In this document: piece after piece, positions 16,334 to 22,953 of the stretch
How the letters are laid out: every line of letters starts with the position of its first letter
How positions within the stretch are numbered: the stretch's first letter is position 1
Position numbers and translations under genes: made by a program
Assembly (NCBI GenBank): GCA_023416335.1
Contig: JAEZHY010000057.1
Span: 1-22,953, forward strand
Length of the DNA: 22,953 bases
Direction: 5' to 3'
Source of the DNA: Pseudomonadota bacterium
GTDB lineage: Bacteria > Desulfobacterota > Syntrophobacteria > Syntrophobacterales > Syntrophobacteraceae
Notes under the pieces: model-generated
What the model was told of the DNA's origin: nothing
Databases searched by the model: none
What the model saw: only the letters and a program-made list of their open reading frames with translations

Positions 16334-17140
16334 TCAATCCGATTTCGCAATGAAATTCCGGAAGCAAGCCAGTTCTCCCAAAGCTGCAACAGTCCGATAC
16401 AGATTCTCTTCCGTATGCGGTTCAAGTGTAACCACGGGCGATAGACCTTTTTCCCTCAGAAATCCGAACAGAAGATTGAAATCTATACTCCCGGTCCCCA
16501 CAGGCTGATGATGGTCGAAAGAACCGTCATTATCGTGAACATGAATTTCCTTGAGAAAGGGCCCCATCGTTTCGAGCCAGACACTAAGAGCAGTTTTGGA
16601 AAAGGCATTCTGATGGCCGGTATCCAGGCAGAACCCGAACCATTGCGAACGCAGCTTTTCAAACAGGCTCAGATGCACTTCCGGAGTCTCTTCCCACACA
16701 TTTTCCACCAGCAACGGTATGTTCAGCTTTTCCGCCCGCCGAACCAGAGGCTCCCACACACTCAGGCTATTCTCGATCCAGACATTTCGATGCCCCCGGT
16801 GATGTCGCGGATCGAATCCCGTATGAAAGACTATCTGAGCGGGACGAATCACTTCTGCCATTTCCAAAAGCCTGCTCAGTCTCGACCGCGACACTTCCCT
16901 TATATGAGCATCGATACTGCCGGTGCACAAATCCCAGAAGGGCCCGTGCACCGTTATTCGACATCCCCTGCGGCGGATTCGATCCACCTCCGCCGCTATT
17001 TCATCGAGCGATACCGAATCGAGATCTTCTGCACTGAATCCAATTTCAACATTGATGCGCAGGGCGAGCACAAGTTCGCGATGCCGATGCAAATGACCCC
17101 ACGGCATATTTACGAAAACATGCTCTAAAACAGTCTGCAT
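16334..17140 (-). CDS. TIM-barrel sugar-phosphate isomerase/epimerase-like protein
   Basis: The 268-residue product resembles the xylose isomerase-like TIM-barrel superfamily (AP-endonuclease family 2). Metal-ligand type motifs lie in order: ITVHGPFWD, IVFHTGFDPR, LLVENVWEE, FCLDTGHQN, EIHVHDNDG and VTLEPH. These are the His, Glu and Asp positions used for divalent metals in this fold. The substrate cannot be named; members include sugar isomerases, hydrolases and endonucleases. The start is uncertain: no ribosome site precedes the ATG at 17140, a GGAGG lies about 25 bases upstream, and an internal ATG starts at MPWGHL. It is the first gene of the minus-strand run continuing to the Lon-like protease. 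Confidence 0.75.
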   Translation of the reverse strand: MQTVLEHVFVNMPWGHLHRHRELVLALRINVEIGFSAEDLDSVSLDEIAAEVDRIRRRGCRITVHGPFWDLCTGSIDAHIREVSRSRLSRLLEMAEVIRPAQIVFHTGFDPRHHRGHRNVWIENSLSVWEPLVRRAEKLNIPLLVENVWEETPEVHLSLFEKLRSQWFGFCLDTGHQNAFSKTALSVWLETMGPFLKEIHVHDNDGSFDHHQPVGTGSIDFNLLFGFLREKGLSPVVTLEPHTEENLYRTVAALGELACFRNFIAKSD

Positions 17141-17401
17141 TGCGGAGCTGATTTCGATCCGTCTCTCCTCCCTATAGTCGGCCTCGTTTGACTCATCCTG
17201 TCAATATAATCAGGCCGCCCGGAACACCAAATCCACAAATGCGGGGATCGACTACAAAGTTCTTCGTGCAAATCTACATTCCACTCCCGCTAAAAAAACC
17301 GTAATCTAAACCTATATGAGGTAGAGCCCAATAAGTCAATTCTATTTCTGCCGTCCAGGAAGTCCGTCCGGGAGGCCATTCCGCTTCCGTCATGAAAAGA
17401 G

Positions 17402-17430
17402 TTGATTATTCTCCCTCAAACATTTTTAAT
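17402..17430 (+). promoter_or_regulatory. Candidate sigma70 promoter of tupB
   Basis: TTGATT (17402-17407) and TTTAAT (17425-17430) are spaced by 17 bases, matching the consensus at four and five of six positions. A start near 17437 would place the inverted repeat at 17451-17488 inside the 5' leader. Confidence 0.45.
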
Positions 17431-17450
17431 ACAGGTTCGGCTTCAAAAGA

Positions 17451-17488
17451 TCGAATTCCTTAACGCCGCCTTCATTTGAGGAATTCGA
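17451..17488 (+). promoter_or_regulatory. Perfect 10-bp inverted repeat in the tupB leader
   Basis: TCGAATTCCT (17451-17460) and AGGAATTCGA (17479-17488) are exact reverse complements separated by 18 bases. The repeat ends 27 bases before the tupB ATG and is not followed by a T-tract, so it is not a simple terminator. It may be an operator for a dimeric regulator or a hairpin in the leader RNA. No known regulator site was recognised. Confidence 0.5.
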
Positions 17489-17515
17489 CAACCTAATTCA
17501 AAACAGGACAAGCTG

Positions 17516-18214
17516 ATGGATACCATCACACAGGGTTTCATCGAGGCTCTCAGAATGCTGCTGCGCCTCGACCCGGACGTATTGGAAATTTCCTGGCGTA
17601 CTCTTCAGGTCTCGGGAATAGCCACTTTTGTGAGCGTGTTGATCGGCATACCTGTCGGTACGGCCCTCGCGCTTACCCGGTTTTTCGGACGGGGATTTGT
17701 CGTGAGTGTCGTAAATTTCGGGATGGGACTGCCCCCTGTTGTCGTGGGTTTCGTAACCTGGCTTCTGCTGATGCGCTACGGCCCTCTGGGCGCCTTCGGC
17801 CTTCTTTACACACCGACTGCGATGATCATAGCCCAGGCAGTTATAGCATCTCCAATAGTTGCCGGATTCACCATGGCCGCCGTTCAGGCAATCAATCCCA
17901 AACTCCGGTTGCAGATCCTCTCGCTCGGGACGACGCGAATACAGTACCTTTTACTTCTGCTCTGGGAATCACGCCTTGGCATTCTGGCAGCAATTATCGC
18001 CGGCTTTGGCGGGGTCATATCCGAAGTGGGCGCATCCATGATGGTCGGGGGCAATATCCGCGGCTACACAAGGGTCCTCACGACGGCAACCGTTCTCGAG
18101 GTATCGAAAGGAAAATTCGAACTTGCGGCCGGCTTGAGCATTATTCTCCTGCTGCTCTCTTTTGTCATTATGGCATCTTTGAGCTATCTCCAGCAGCGCG
18201 GACGGCACAATTAA
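17516..18214 (+). CDS. tupB: Tungstate ABC transporter permease, TupB type
   Basis: The 232-residue integral membrane protein has several hydrophobic helices (about 32-55, 62-86, 101-122, 143-165 and 204-224). It carries a long conserved segment typical of TupB/WtpB permeases: GLPPVVVGFVTW, SLGTTRIQ, and EVGASMMVGGNIRGYTRVL with the ATPase-coupling loop. In Tup systems it pairs with a binding protein TupA and ATPase TupC to import tungstate. Neither is adjacent here, so they must be elsewhere in the genome if the system is complete. Tungsten serves formate dehydrogenases and aldehyde oxidoreductases in such anaerobes. The start has AGGAC seven bases before the ATG. Molybdate or another oxyanion is a less likely substrate. 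Confidence 0.85.
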   Translation: MDTITQGFIEALRMLLRLDPDVLEISWRTLQVSGIATFVSVLIGIPVGTALALTRFFGRGFVVSVVNFGMGLPPVVVGFVTWLLLMRYGPLGAFGLLYTPTAMIIAQAVIASPIVAGFTMAAVQAINPKLRLQILSLGTTRIQYLLLLLWESRLGILAAIIAGFGGVISEVGASMMVGGNIRGYTRVLTTATVLEVSKGKFELAAGLSIILLLLSFVIMASLSYLQQRGRHN

Positions 18215-18246
18215 AGCGAATCCAACTACAGGATCGGAAATATACA

Positions 18247-18579
18247 ATGAAACAATATGTCATCGATCAATTGCGTGAATCCGACTATTCCAGGATTCTC
18301 GAATACATGAAGAAGAACGCAGAATCGGCCGTTTTCGAGGATATATTCTGGGTGATGCTTCCTGAGGATCTTTACTCCGACACCCAGAAAGAACACGGTG
18401 AATGTCATCCATTTTACTTCGCAGTCAATGCATCCATGACGCACGTGGAATTTGAACTGCTCATCCGAAGCCGCCAGATCCTGCGATGCAGTTGCATAAG
18501 ATATGCGACCCCGAAGCAGCGCGACTATATAATCGATTTTGCGGACAAGATGCTGGAGGAGTTGGAAATTAAGATTTGA
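18247..18579 (+). CDS. Conserved-looking small protein of unknown function
   Basis: The 110-residue protein was not recognised. It is soluble, has no signal peptide or membrane segment, and is rich in acidic and aromatic residues. It contains HGECHPF and a CxC motif (RCSCIRY) near residues 80-86, and ends in a predicted helix (DYIIDFADKMLEELEI). It starts 32 bases after tupB on the same strand with GGAA upstream, so co-transcription with tupB is likely. Codon use looks like its neighbours, which supports a real gene. A metal-related role is possible from the Cys/His pattern and the transporter next door, but this is only a guess. Confidence 0.7.
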   Translation: MKQYVIDQLRESDYSRILEYMKKNAESAVFEDIFWVMLPEDLYSDTQKEHGECHPFYFAVNASMTHVEFELLIRSRQILRCSCIRYATPKQRDYIIDFADKMLEELEIKI

Positions 18580-18600
18580 ATCCGGTTTGGGGCAACAAAT

Positions 18601-18622
18601 GGCGCGGTCGCAAGACCGCGCC
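18601..18622. terminator. GC-rich hairpin between convergent genes, probable bidirectional terminator
   Basis: GGCGCGGTC (18601-18609) pairs perfectly with GACCGCGCC (18614-18622) around a GCAA tetraloop. It lies 21 bases after the stop of the small plus-strand gene and 54 bases after the rpe stop on the other strand. No T-run follows directly on the plus strand (TTAATGTATAAA) and only ATTTGTTG on the minus strand, so its strength is uncertain. Confidence 0.6.
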
Positions 18623-18676
18623 TTAATGTATAAAATATGATTTTTTCTTCAGGCACCATCTCCCGACCGTACCGCG

Positions 18677-19339
18677 TCAAGCCACTGCCCCGTTCATACC
18701 TTCTTTCAATACCCGAATACTCTCGCAATAATCGCCCTTGAATACGGCGGAACCCGCAACGAACACATCCACTCCCGCCTCAGAAAGCTCACGGACGGTT
18801 TCACTGTTCACGCCGCCGTCCACCTGAAGAAGTGTCCGGAGCCCGGCATCATCGATCATTTTTCGGCACTGCCGCACTTTCGGCAGCATGCTTCGGATGA
18901 ACTCCTGCCCACCGAAGCCGGGGTTGACCGTCATAATCAGAACCATGTCGATTTCGGACAAAATCGGTTCGATGCACAAAACAGAAGTCGCCGGGTTGAG
19001 GGCAACAACTGCCTTGGCTCCGAGTTCCTTGATGTTCTGCACCACCCTGTGCAGGTGGATGCATGCCTCGGCGTGTACCCCGAGCCAATCAGCGCCTGCA
19101 TCGACAAAATCCTTGAGATACCTGCCGGGCTTCTCGATCATGAGGTGCACGTCCAGCGGCAGGCTGGTCACCTTCCTCAAAGCCTTCACGACCGGAGGTC
19201 CAATCGTTATGTTCGGAACGAAATTTCCGTCCATGACATCGACGTGAATCCAGTCGGTACCGCATGCTTCAACAGCCTTGACTTCTTCCGCAAGTCGCCC
19301 GAAATCGGACGACAGGATGGATGCCGAGAGTTTTTTCAT
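18677..19339 (-). CDS. rpe: Ribulose-phosphate 3-epimerase
   Basis: The 220-residue TIM-barrel enzyme interconverts ribulose 5-phosphate and xylulose 5-phosphate. The family landmarks are all present: SASILSSDFGRL at the start, HVDVMDGNFVPN with the metal-binding His and catalytic Asp, LDVHLMI, TVNPGFGGQEF and LQVDGGVN with the second catalytic Asp. The length is normal. It begins 24 bases after pgi on the same strand, so the two are co-transcribed. The ribosome site is weak. It converges on the small gene downstream of tupB, with a GC-rich hairpin between. Confidence 0.95.
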   Translation of the reverse strand: MKKLSASILSSDFGRLAEEVKAVEACGTDWIHVDVMDGNFVPNITIGPPVVKALRKVTSLPLDVHLMIEKPGRYLKDFVDAGADWLGVHAEACIHLHRVVQNIKELGAKAVVALNPATSVLCIEPILSEIDMVLIMTVNPGFGGQEFIRSMLPKVRQCRKMIDDAGLRTLLQVDGGVNSETVRELSEAGVDVFVAGSAVFKGDYCESIRVLKEGMNGAVA

Positions 19340-19363
19340 ATTTGTGTCTTACTCGTACCCTTT

Positions 19364-21073
19364 CTATTTTTTCGAAAGAACCGCCCCGATGACGTCATCC
19401 AGAACGGCCAGGCCAGCATCGACGGCCCCGGTAATGTGCACCCGCAACACCCTGCGCCTGTGTTTACGGAGGGCCTCGAAGTCGCCCAGCGCCTGTGCGC
19501 GCATGAGCATCCCGAACGTGTACGGCTGGCCCGGAATCCCAACATCTTCCGCGTTGTCCGTAGTGAGCAGGAGGAAGAGCCCGCTGTTCGGACCGCCCTT
19601 ATGAAGTTGTCCCGTCGAGTGCAGGTAGCGCGGCCCATAGCCGACTGTCGTGGCAATGTGCAGATGGTCCCTCAGAGTTGCGCGGATTTTTTGCAGCCCG
19701 CGTTTGGTCGCTTCGTTTTCAGTCAGGTAGGCCAGCAACCCTAGATAGTCCGTGCCGGCGGCGCTGTTGAAAAACAGGGAAAGCGCCTGCCGAACACTGT
19801 TTGCGCCCCCGGCCAGGTACATCCGCAACGGCCCTTCTTCCAACTCCATATGGGCCTCGGGCACCCTGCCCTCCCGACTGACCTCTTCGAGGACCTTCCC
19901 TGTCAGCGTCTTTGCTTCCTGCACGTTGGGCTGATCGAACGGGTCGATCAGCAGGACGGCCCCGGATGTTGCGGTCGCCATTTCCCACAGGAAGAACTGC
20001 CGGCCGAGGTCAAGCCGATCCCGCATATAAACGGTCACGACAGGATGGTCGGCTTTCCTGAGCTTATCCGCTTTGTCCTCGAGGGCCGCATCGGGCTCAT
20101 TTTCTATCCTGAATTCGACAAAGAGCCGATCCTGACCGTAAACGTCGGCGCTGCCTATCGGTTCACGGGCGACCGGCACTATTCCCTTTCCTTCTTTTCC
20201 GGTGCTCTCGGCAATAAGTTGCTCAAGCCACATCCCAAAAGACGCAATCGGTCCGGGTAGAAGGAGTGTCAGCTTATCCCTGCCGCTCAGCGCCATTTGC
20301 CCCATAATCACTCCGAGCACGACACCGGGATTGTTCTTGAGCGGTATGCCCGACCGGCATTCTTTCACCACGGCCGATGCCCGCGAAAGCAGTTTTTCGA
20401 GATTAATTCCCATAAGCGCAGCTGGAACCAGTCCAAAATAGGAAAGGGCTGAATAGCGGCCTCCTATATCGGAATAATTAAGAAAAATCTTGCGATATGA
20501 ACGTTCCTCGGCCAGCCTCTCCAGCATAGAACCGGGATCCGTTATCACCGCAAAATTTTCCCCGGCACCAATCCCCTTGGTGCTTTTCACCCTCTGCAGG
20601 AAATATTCCCCGAAGGACCGGCTCTCTATAGTAGATCCGGATTTGCTTGCTTCGATAAAAAACGTGTTTGGAATCGGGAGATTACGTTCAAGTCTGATCA
20701 CCGTCGCGGGATCGGTGGTATCCAGGACCGTGACCGGCAGCCCGGCGCCATTCCTGCCCAGGGCTTCGAAAAGAACGAGCGGCGCAAGGCTGCTTCCCCC
20801 CATCCCCATGTGCAGGACATGCCTGAAACCCGCCTTGCCGAGTTCCGCAGCAAAACCCGAGAGCTCTTTTGCCGCTCCCTTTATCTTCTGCGGGGAATCC
20901 AACCAGCCCATCGAATTTGAAATAATCTTCTGCTGGTCCTCTTCGGTCTTCCAGAGAGTTGTGTCTTTTCTCCAGAACCGCTCGACGAAATTCTGTTCTT
21001 CAAACTTCGTCAGACATTCATCCACTACCGCTTCAAGCCCGATCAGGCGGACGTCAAACCCGGCCAGTTCCAT
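19364..21073 (-). CDS. pgi: Glucose-6-phosphate isomerase
   Basis: The 569-residue enzyme interconverts glucose 6-phosphate and fructose 6-phosphate. It has two SIS-type sugar-phosphate folds with GMGGSSLAPL, a SKSGSTIE phosphate-binding loop, AESTGKEGKGIVP and QLHKGGPNSGLF. It resembles the Pgi domain found in bifunctional transaldolase/Pgi proteins but has no transaldolase part. The frame opens at an ATG at 21115, but the ATG at 21073 follows GGGGGAGG by a few bases, so it is chosen; the extra 14 residues would have no ribosome site. It lies in the order ROK kinase, pgi, rpe on one strand, a sugar-phosphate block serving gluconeogenesis or storage-sugar use. It ends in TAG. Confidence 0.92.
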   Translation of the reverse strand: MELAGFDVRLIGLEAVVDECLTKFEEQNFVERFWRKDTTLWKTEEDQQKIISNSMGWLDSPQKIKGAAKELSGFAAELGKAGFRHVLHMGMGGSSLAPLVLFEALGRNGAGLPVTVLDTTDPATVIRLERNLPIPNTFFIEASKSGSTIESRSFGEYFLQRVKSTKGIGAGENFAVITDPGSMLERLAEERSYRKIFLNYSDIGGRYSALSYFGLVPAALMGINLEKLLSRASAVVKECRSGIPLKNNPGVVLGVIMGQMALSGRDKLTLLLPGPIASFGMWLEQLIAESTGKEGKGIVPVAREPIGSADVYGQDRLFVEFRIENEPDAALEDKADKLRKADHPVVTVYMRDRLDLGRQFFLWEMATATSGAVLLIDPFDQPNVQEAKTLTGKVLEEVSREGRVPEAHMELEEGPLRMYLAGGANSVRQALSLFFNSAAGTDYLGLLAYLTENEATKRGLQKIRATLRDHLHIATTVGYGPRYLHSTGQLHKGGPNSGLFLLLTTDNAEDVGIPGQPYTFGMLMRAQALGDFEALRKHRRRVLRVHITGAVDAGLAVLDDVIGAVLSKK

Positions 21074-21195
21074 AATCCTCCCCCAATCAATCTTCCAAAC
21101 GGAAATGTAATGCATTGTCGATCATGCGCCGATAACAGGTTAGCGCACGGCCGAATTTGAAGACGCGAGACATGAACGAAGGATAATAAAATATG

Positions 21196-21213
21196 GCGTG
21201 AGTTAATGCACGC
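21196..21213 (-). terminator. Weak hairpin downstream of the ROK kinase gene
   Basis: On the minus strand GCGTG and CACGC pair over 5 bp with an 8-base loop, followed by the T-rich CATATTTTATTAT. The hairpin starts about 20 bases after the ROK stop. The stem is short, so it may only be a weak terminator, leaving the 160-base gap before pgi without a firm assignment. Confidence 0.3.
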
Positions 21214-21232
21214 GAAATTCCCTGCTCCGGAA

Positions 21233-22198
21233 CTACTGGAAGGTCTTCATCGCGAGTGCGGCAGCTCCAATGATTCCTGCATCATTGCCAAGCTTCGACG
21301 GCAGGAAAGTGAGGTCCCCGGTGGCTGCGGAGAGTGCACGCCTTTTCACTCCTTCCTGAATTCGCGTAAGGAGTTCGGGCATACCCTCGATAATGCCGCC
21401 GCCGAGAATGATGCGGCAGGGATTGATCGCGTTTACCAGCGCGGATATTCCCGCTGAGAGGGCATCGATGACTTCATCCATGATCCCTTTGGCAAGGGGA
21501 TCTCCCGCATAGTGGGCCTGAACTAGGGTACGTGCGGAAATCTCCTCCAGCTTGCCTCCGGCCATCTGCAGGATGGTATTGCCGGAAGCCGGATGGGATT
21601 TCACCATGGCCTGTGTCCTCGCCGCTATTGCCCAACCGCCGGCAAGCGCTTCCATGCATCCCCTGTTCCCACAGGTACAGATAGGACCCTGGAGGTCGAT
21701 CGTCATGTGTCCTATTTCGCCCGCAGTGTTGCTGCAGCCCTCCAGCAGACGACCTCCGGAGACGATCCCTCCGCCTATACCCGTGCCCACGAAAATGCAG
21801 ACCAGGTCCTCCGAATCCTTTCCGGCGCCAAAAAGCCATTCCCCCCAGAGCGCGGCACGAACGTCATTGGTCACTACGACACGAAGACCCGAAATCTTTT
21901 CCAGGTCGTCCTGAAGTGGAACGTCATGCCAGTCGAGGTTGGGGGCAAATCGGACCGCTCCCGTTCCGGGTTCTATCTGCCCGGCAACCCCAATCCCAAT
22001 TCCGGAAATATCGGAAGATCTCTCGCGCTCGAGTTGCTTCACTCCCTTGGCAATCTGGTCGATTACCGCACCAGGCCCGCCTTCGGCATCGGTCTCGTAG
22101 CGTACCATCTCCAGCACGCGCCCGTTCGTATCGACTATTCCCAGCGCAATTTTCGTCCCACCGAGGTCAATACCGATCGCATATTTTTTTTCTTCCAT
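21233..22198 (-). CDS. ROK-family sugar kinase (glucokinase-like)
   Basis: The 321-residue protein has the ROK layout: IGIDLGGTKIALGIVD phosphate-1 loop at the N-terminus, the catalytic Asp in TNDVRAALWGEW, GTGIGGGIV, GEIGH and the zinc motif CTCGNRGCMEALAGG. ROK kinases phosphorylate glucose, fructose, N-acetylmannosamine or similar sugars; position next to pgi favours glucokinase, but the substrate is inferred. The frame opens at 22249, but the ATG at 22198 follows GGAGG and starts directly at the conserved region, so the first 17 residues are excluded. It lies 103 bases after nuoN, with hairpins in that gap, and 159 bases before pgi on the same strand. Confidence 0.9.
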   Translation of the reverse strand: MEEKKYAIGIDLGGTKIALGIVDTNGRVLEMVRYETDAEGGPGAVIDQIAKGVKQLERERSSDISGIGIGVAGQIEPGTGAVRFAPNLDWHDVPLQDDLEKISGLRVVVTNDVRAALWGEWLFGAGKDSEDLVCIFVGTGIGGGIVSGGRLLEGCSNTAGEIGHMTIDLQGPICTCGNRGCMEALAGGWAIAARTQAMVKSHPASGNTILQMAGGKLEEISARTLVQAHYAGDPLAKGIMDEVIDALSAGISALVNAINPCRIILGGGIIEGMPELLTRIQEGVKRRALSAATGDLTFLPSKLGNDAGIIGAAALAMKTFQ

Positions 22199-22214
22199 CG
22201 GTCCTCCACAGCGA

Positions 22215-22266
22215 TTGGGAATTCGGGCTGCCGAACGGGGGGTTCCCAAGCAGGAACTCGGGAACC
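22215..22266 (-). promoter_or_regulatory. Alternative hairpins in the nuoN-ROK kinase gap
   Basis: Two inverted repeats share an arm. In one, GGTTCCC (22241-22247) pairs with GGGAACC (22260-22266). In the other, TTGGGAA (22215-22221) pairs with TTCCCAA (22243-22249), with TTCGG/CCGAA (22222-22226/22231-22235) extending the stem and a 7-base bulge. Only one can form at a time. The second lies just ahead of the ROK ribosome site. Neither has a T-tract. Confidence 0.4.
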
Positions 22267-22301
22267 AGCGGCAATATGGTCAGCATCTGGATGAATAGCA
22301 T

Positions 22302-22953
22302 CTATATGTTGAAAGTGTAAAGAAGCTCTTCAATCAGCGAAAAAAGAGGCGACGGAATGATTCCGAGAACAATGACGATCGTCAGGATACACCCGCTTAC
22401 CACAGCGCCGAAAGTACCCGGACGGGCAGTTTCGGCTGGAGCGACTTCAGCTCGCATATAGAGCGTCACAATAACATTCAGGTAGAAGAAAACGGAAATG
22501 ATGGCCGTAATGATTCCGAGGACGGCCAGAACGGGGAAGCCCGCCTGGAGTATCGATTTGAAGATGAAGATCTTGCCGAAGAATCCGATTGTAGGCGGCA
22601 GACCGGCAAGCGAAAGCAGGCAGACGGTCAGAAGAGCGCCGGTCCAGGGGTGCGTATACCCTAATCCCCGATACTCGTCGATCGAGTCCAGCTCAGATCT
22701 TTCAGGCGAGAGCAGCGCGACCGTGCCGAACGCCCCCAGGTCCATAACGGCATAGGCGGCCAGATAGAACATCACTGCGGGGGCCCCACCCTGCTTGACC
22801 GCGATCAGGGCCGAGAGGACATAACCCATCTGCGCGATGGACGAGTAGGCAAGAAGACGCTTGAGGTGTGTCTGCACCAGAGCGGTAATGTTTCCCACGA
22901 TCATGGTCGCAGCCGCGATAGCCCAGAGGACGGGTATCGTGTAAGTGAAAAGG
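22302..22953 (-). CDS. nuoN: NADH-quinone oxidoreductase subunit N, C-terminal part
   Basis: The minus-strand frame is open to the window edge, so the 5' end lies outside; about 216 residues are visible. GNITALVQTHLKRLLAYSSIAQMGYVL is the hallmark of the antiporter-like NuoN/Mrp family, including the conserved Lys and the YSSIAQ segment. Hydrophobic helices continue to the end (LLSLAGLPPTIGFFGK, IISVFFYLNVIVTLYM). NuoN is a proton-pumping membrane subunit of complex I. As nuoN usually closes a nuo operon, the rest of complex I is probably just beyond the right edge. The gene ends in TAG after LLYTFNI. Confidence 0.9.
   Translation of the reverse strand, partial: LFTYTIPVLWAIAAATMIVGNITALVQTHLKRLLAYSSIAQMGYVLSALIAVKQGGAPAVMFYLAAYAVMDLGAFGTVALLSPERSELDSIDEYRGLGYTHPWTGALLTVCLLSLAGLPPTIGFFGKIFIFKSILQAGFPVLAVLGIITAIISVFFYLNVIVTLYMRAEVAPAETARPGTFGAVVSGCILTIVIVLGIIPSPLFSLIEELLYTFNI

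Larger units (their letters stand above)
17141..17515. other. Divergent intergenic region between the TIM-barrel gene and tupB
   Basis: This 375-base non-coding stretch holds the candidate tupB promoter and the inverted repeat listed separately. It also has an imperfect 13-base tandem repeat (two copies beginning CCGTCC, 17351-17375). A minus-strand TTGACA at 17204-17199 could serve the TIM-barrel operon but has no well-spaced -10. No coding sequence is seen. Confidence 0.55.

Noticed and set aside
16303..16425. Longer start for the thiamine-binding protein
   Set aside because: It would overlap the TIM-barrel gene; the ATG at 16302 has a strong ribosome site and begins at the conserved first strand.
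17174..17204. Minus-strand TTGACA with a -10-like GACTAT as promoter for the TIM-barrel operon
   Set aside because: The spacer is 19 bases and the -10 is poor. The plus-strand TTGACT/TATAAT pair in the same place is only 11 bases apart, so neither is a convincing promoter.
22199..22249. Longer ROK kinase start adding 17 residues
   Set aside because: The added residues are unrelated to the family, cover the hairpin region, and the ATG at 22198 has a good GGAGG.

Overview
The window looks like chromosomal DNA from a strictly anaerobic deltaproteobacterium (Desulfobacterota), most likely a sulfate reducer or syntroph of the Syntrophobacter type. That placement is inference. It rests on a selenocysteine-containing HdrA, Hdr/MvhD fusion proteins next to a 2-oxoacid:ferredoxin oxidoreductase, a tungstate permease and complex I. 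No rRNA, tRNA, CRISPR array or insertion sequence is visible.

Left part (1-2025): one secreted right-handed beta-helix protein, then a 378-base non-coding stretch ending in a good sigma70-type promoter. Core (2026-12448, plus strand): a tightly packed operon. It holds korDABC (ferredoxin-linked 2-oxoacid oxidation) and then three large multi-domain redox proteins. These are a HdrA-like/GltD-like/HdrA-like/2x[4Fe-4S] fusion of 1117 residues, a MvhD-HdrC-HdrB fusion of 528 residues, and a HdrA-MvhD fusion of 807 residues. The third is read through an in-frame UGA (selenocysteine) followed by a plausible bacterial SECIS hairpin. Taken together these genes could form a flavin-based bifurcating or confurcating complex that joins 2-oxoacid oxidation, NAD(P)H and a HdrB-type disulfide/thiol site. 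This is the most interesting system in the window.

Middle (12605-17140, minus strand): a TIM-barrel sugar-phosphate isomerase-like protein, an MTH1187/YqgV-type thiamine-binding protein, a KhpA-type KH protein, and a Lon-like AAA+ protease. The protease gene is interrupted by a single in-frame TAG and followed by a clear terminator. Beyond the terminator lies a degenerate receiver-domain protein. A divergent plus-strand pair follows (17516-18579): a TupB-type tungstate permease, with a candidate promoter and a perfect 10-bp inverted repeat in front of it, and a small unknown protein. A 9-bp GC-rich hairpin separates this pair from the convergent genes.

Right part (18677-22953, minus strand): a sugar-phosphate block of rpe, pgi and a ROK-family sugar kinase, downstream of the C-terminal part of nuoN, which runs off the window edge. 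The nuoN-ROK gap holds two mutually exclusive hairpins.
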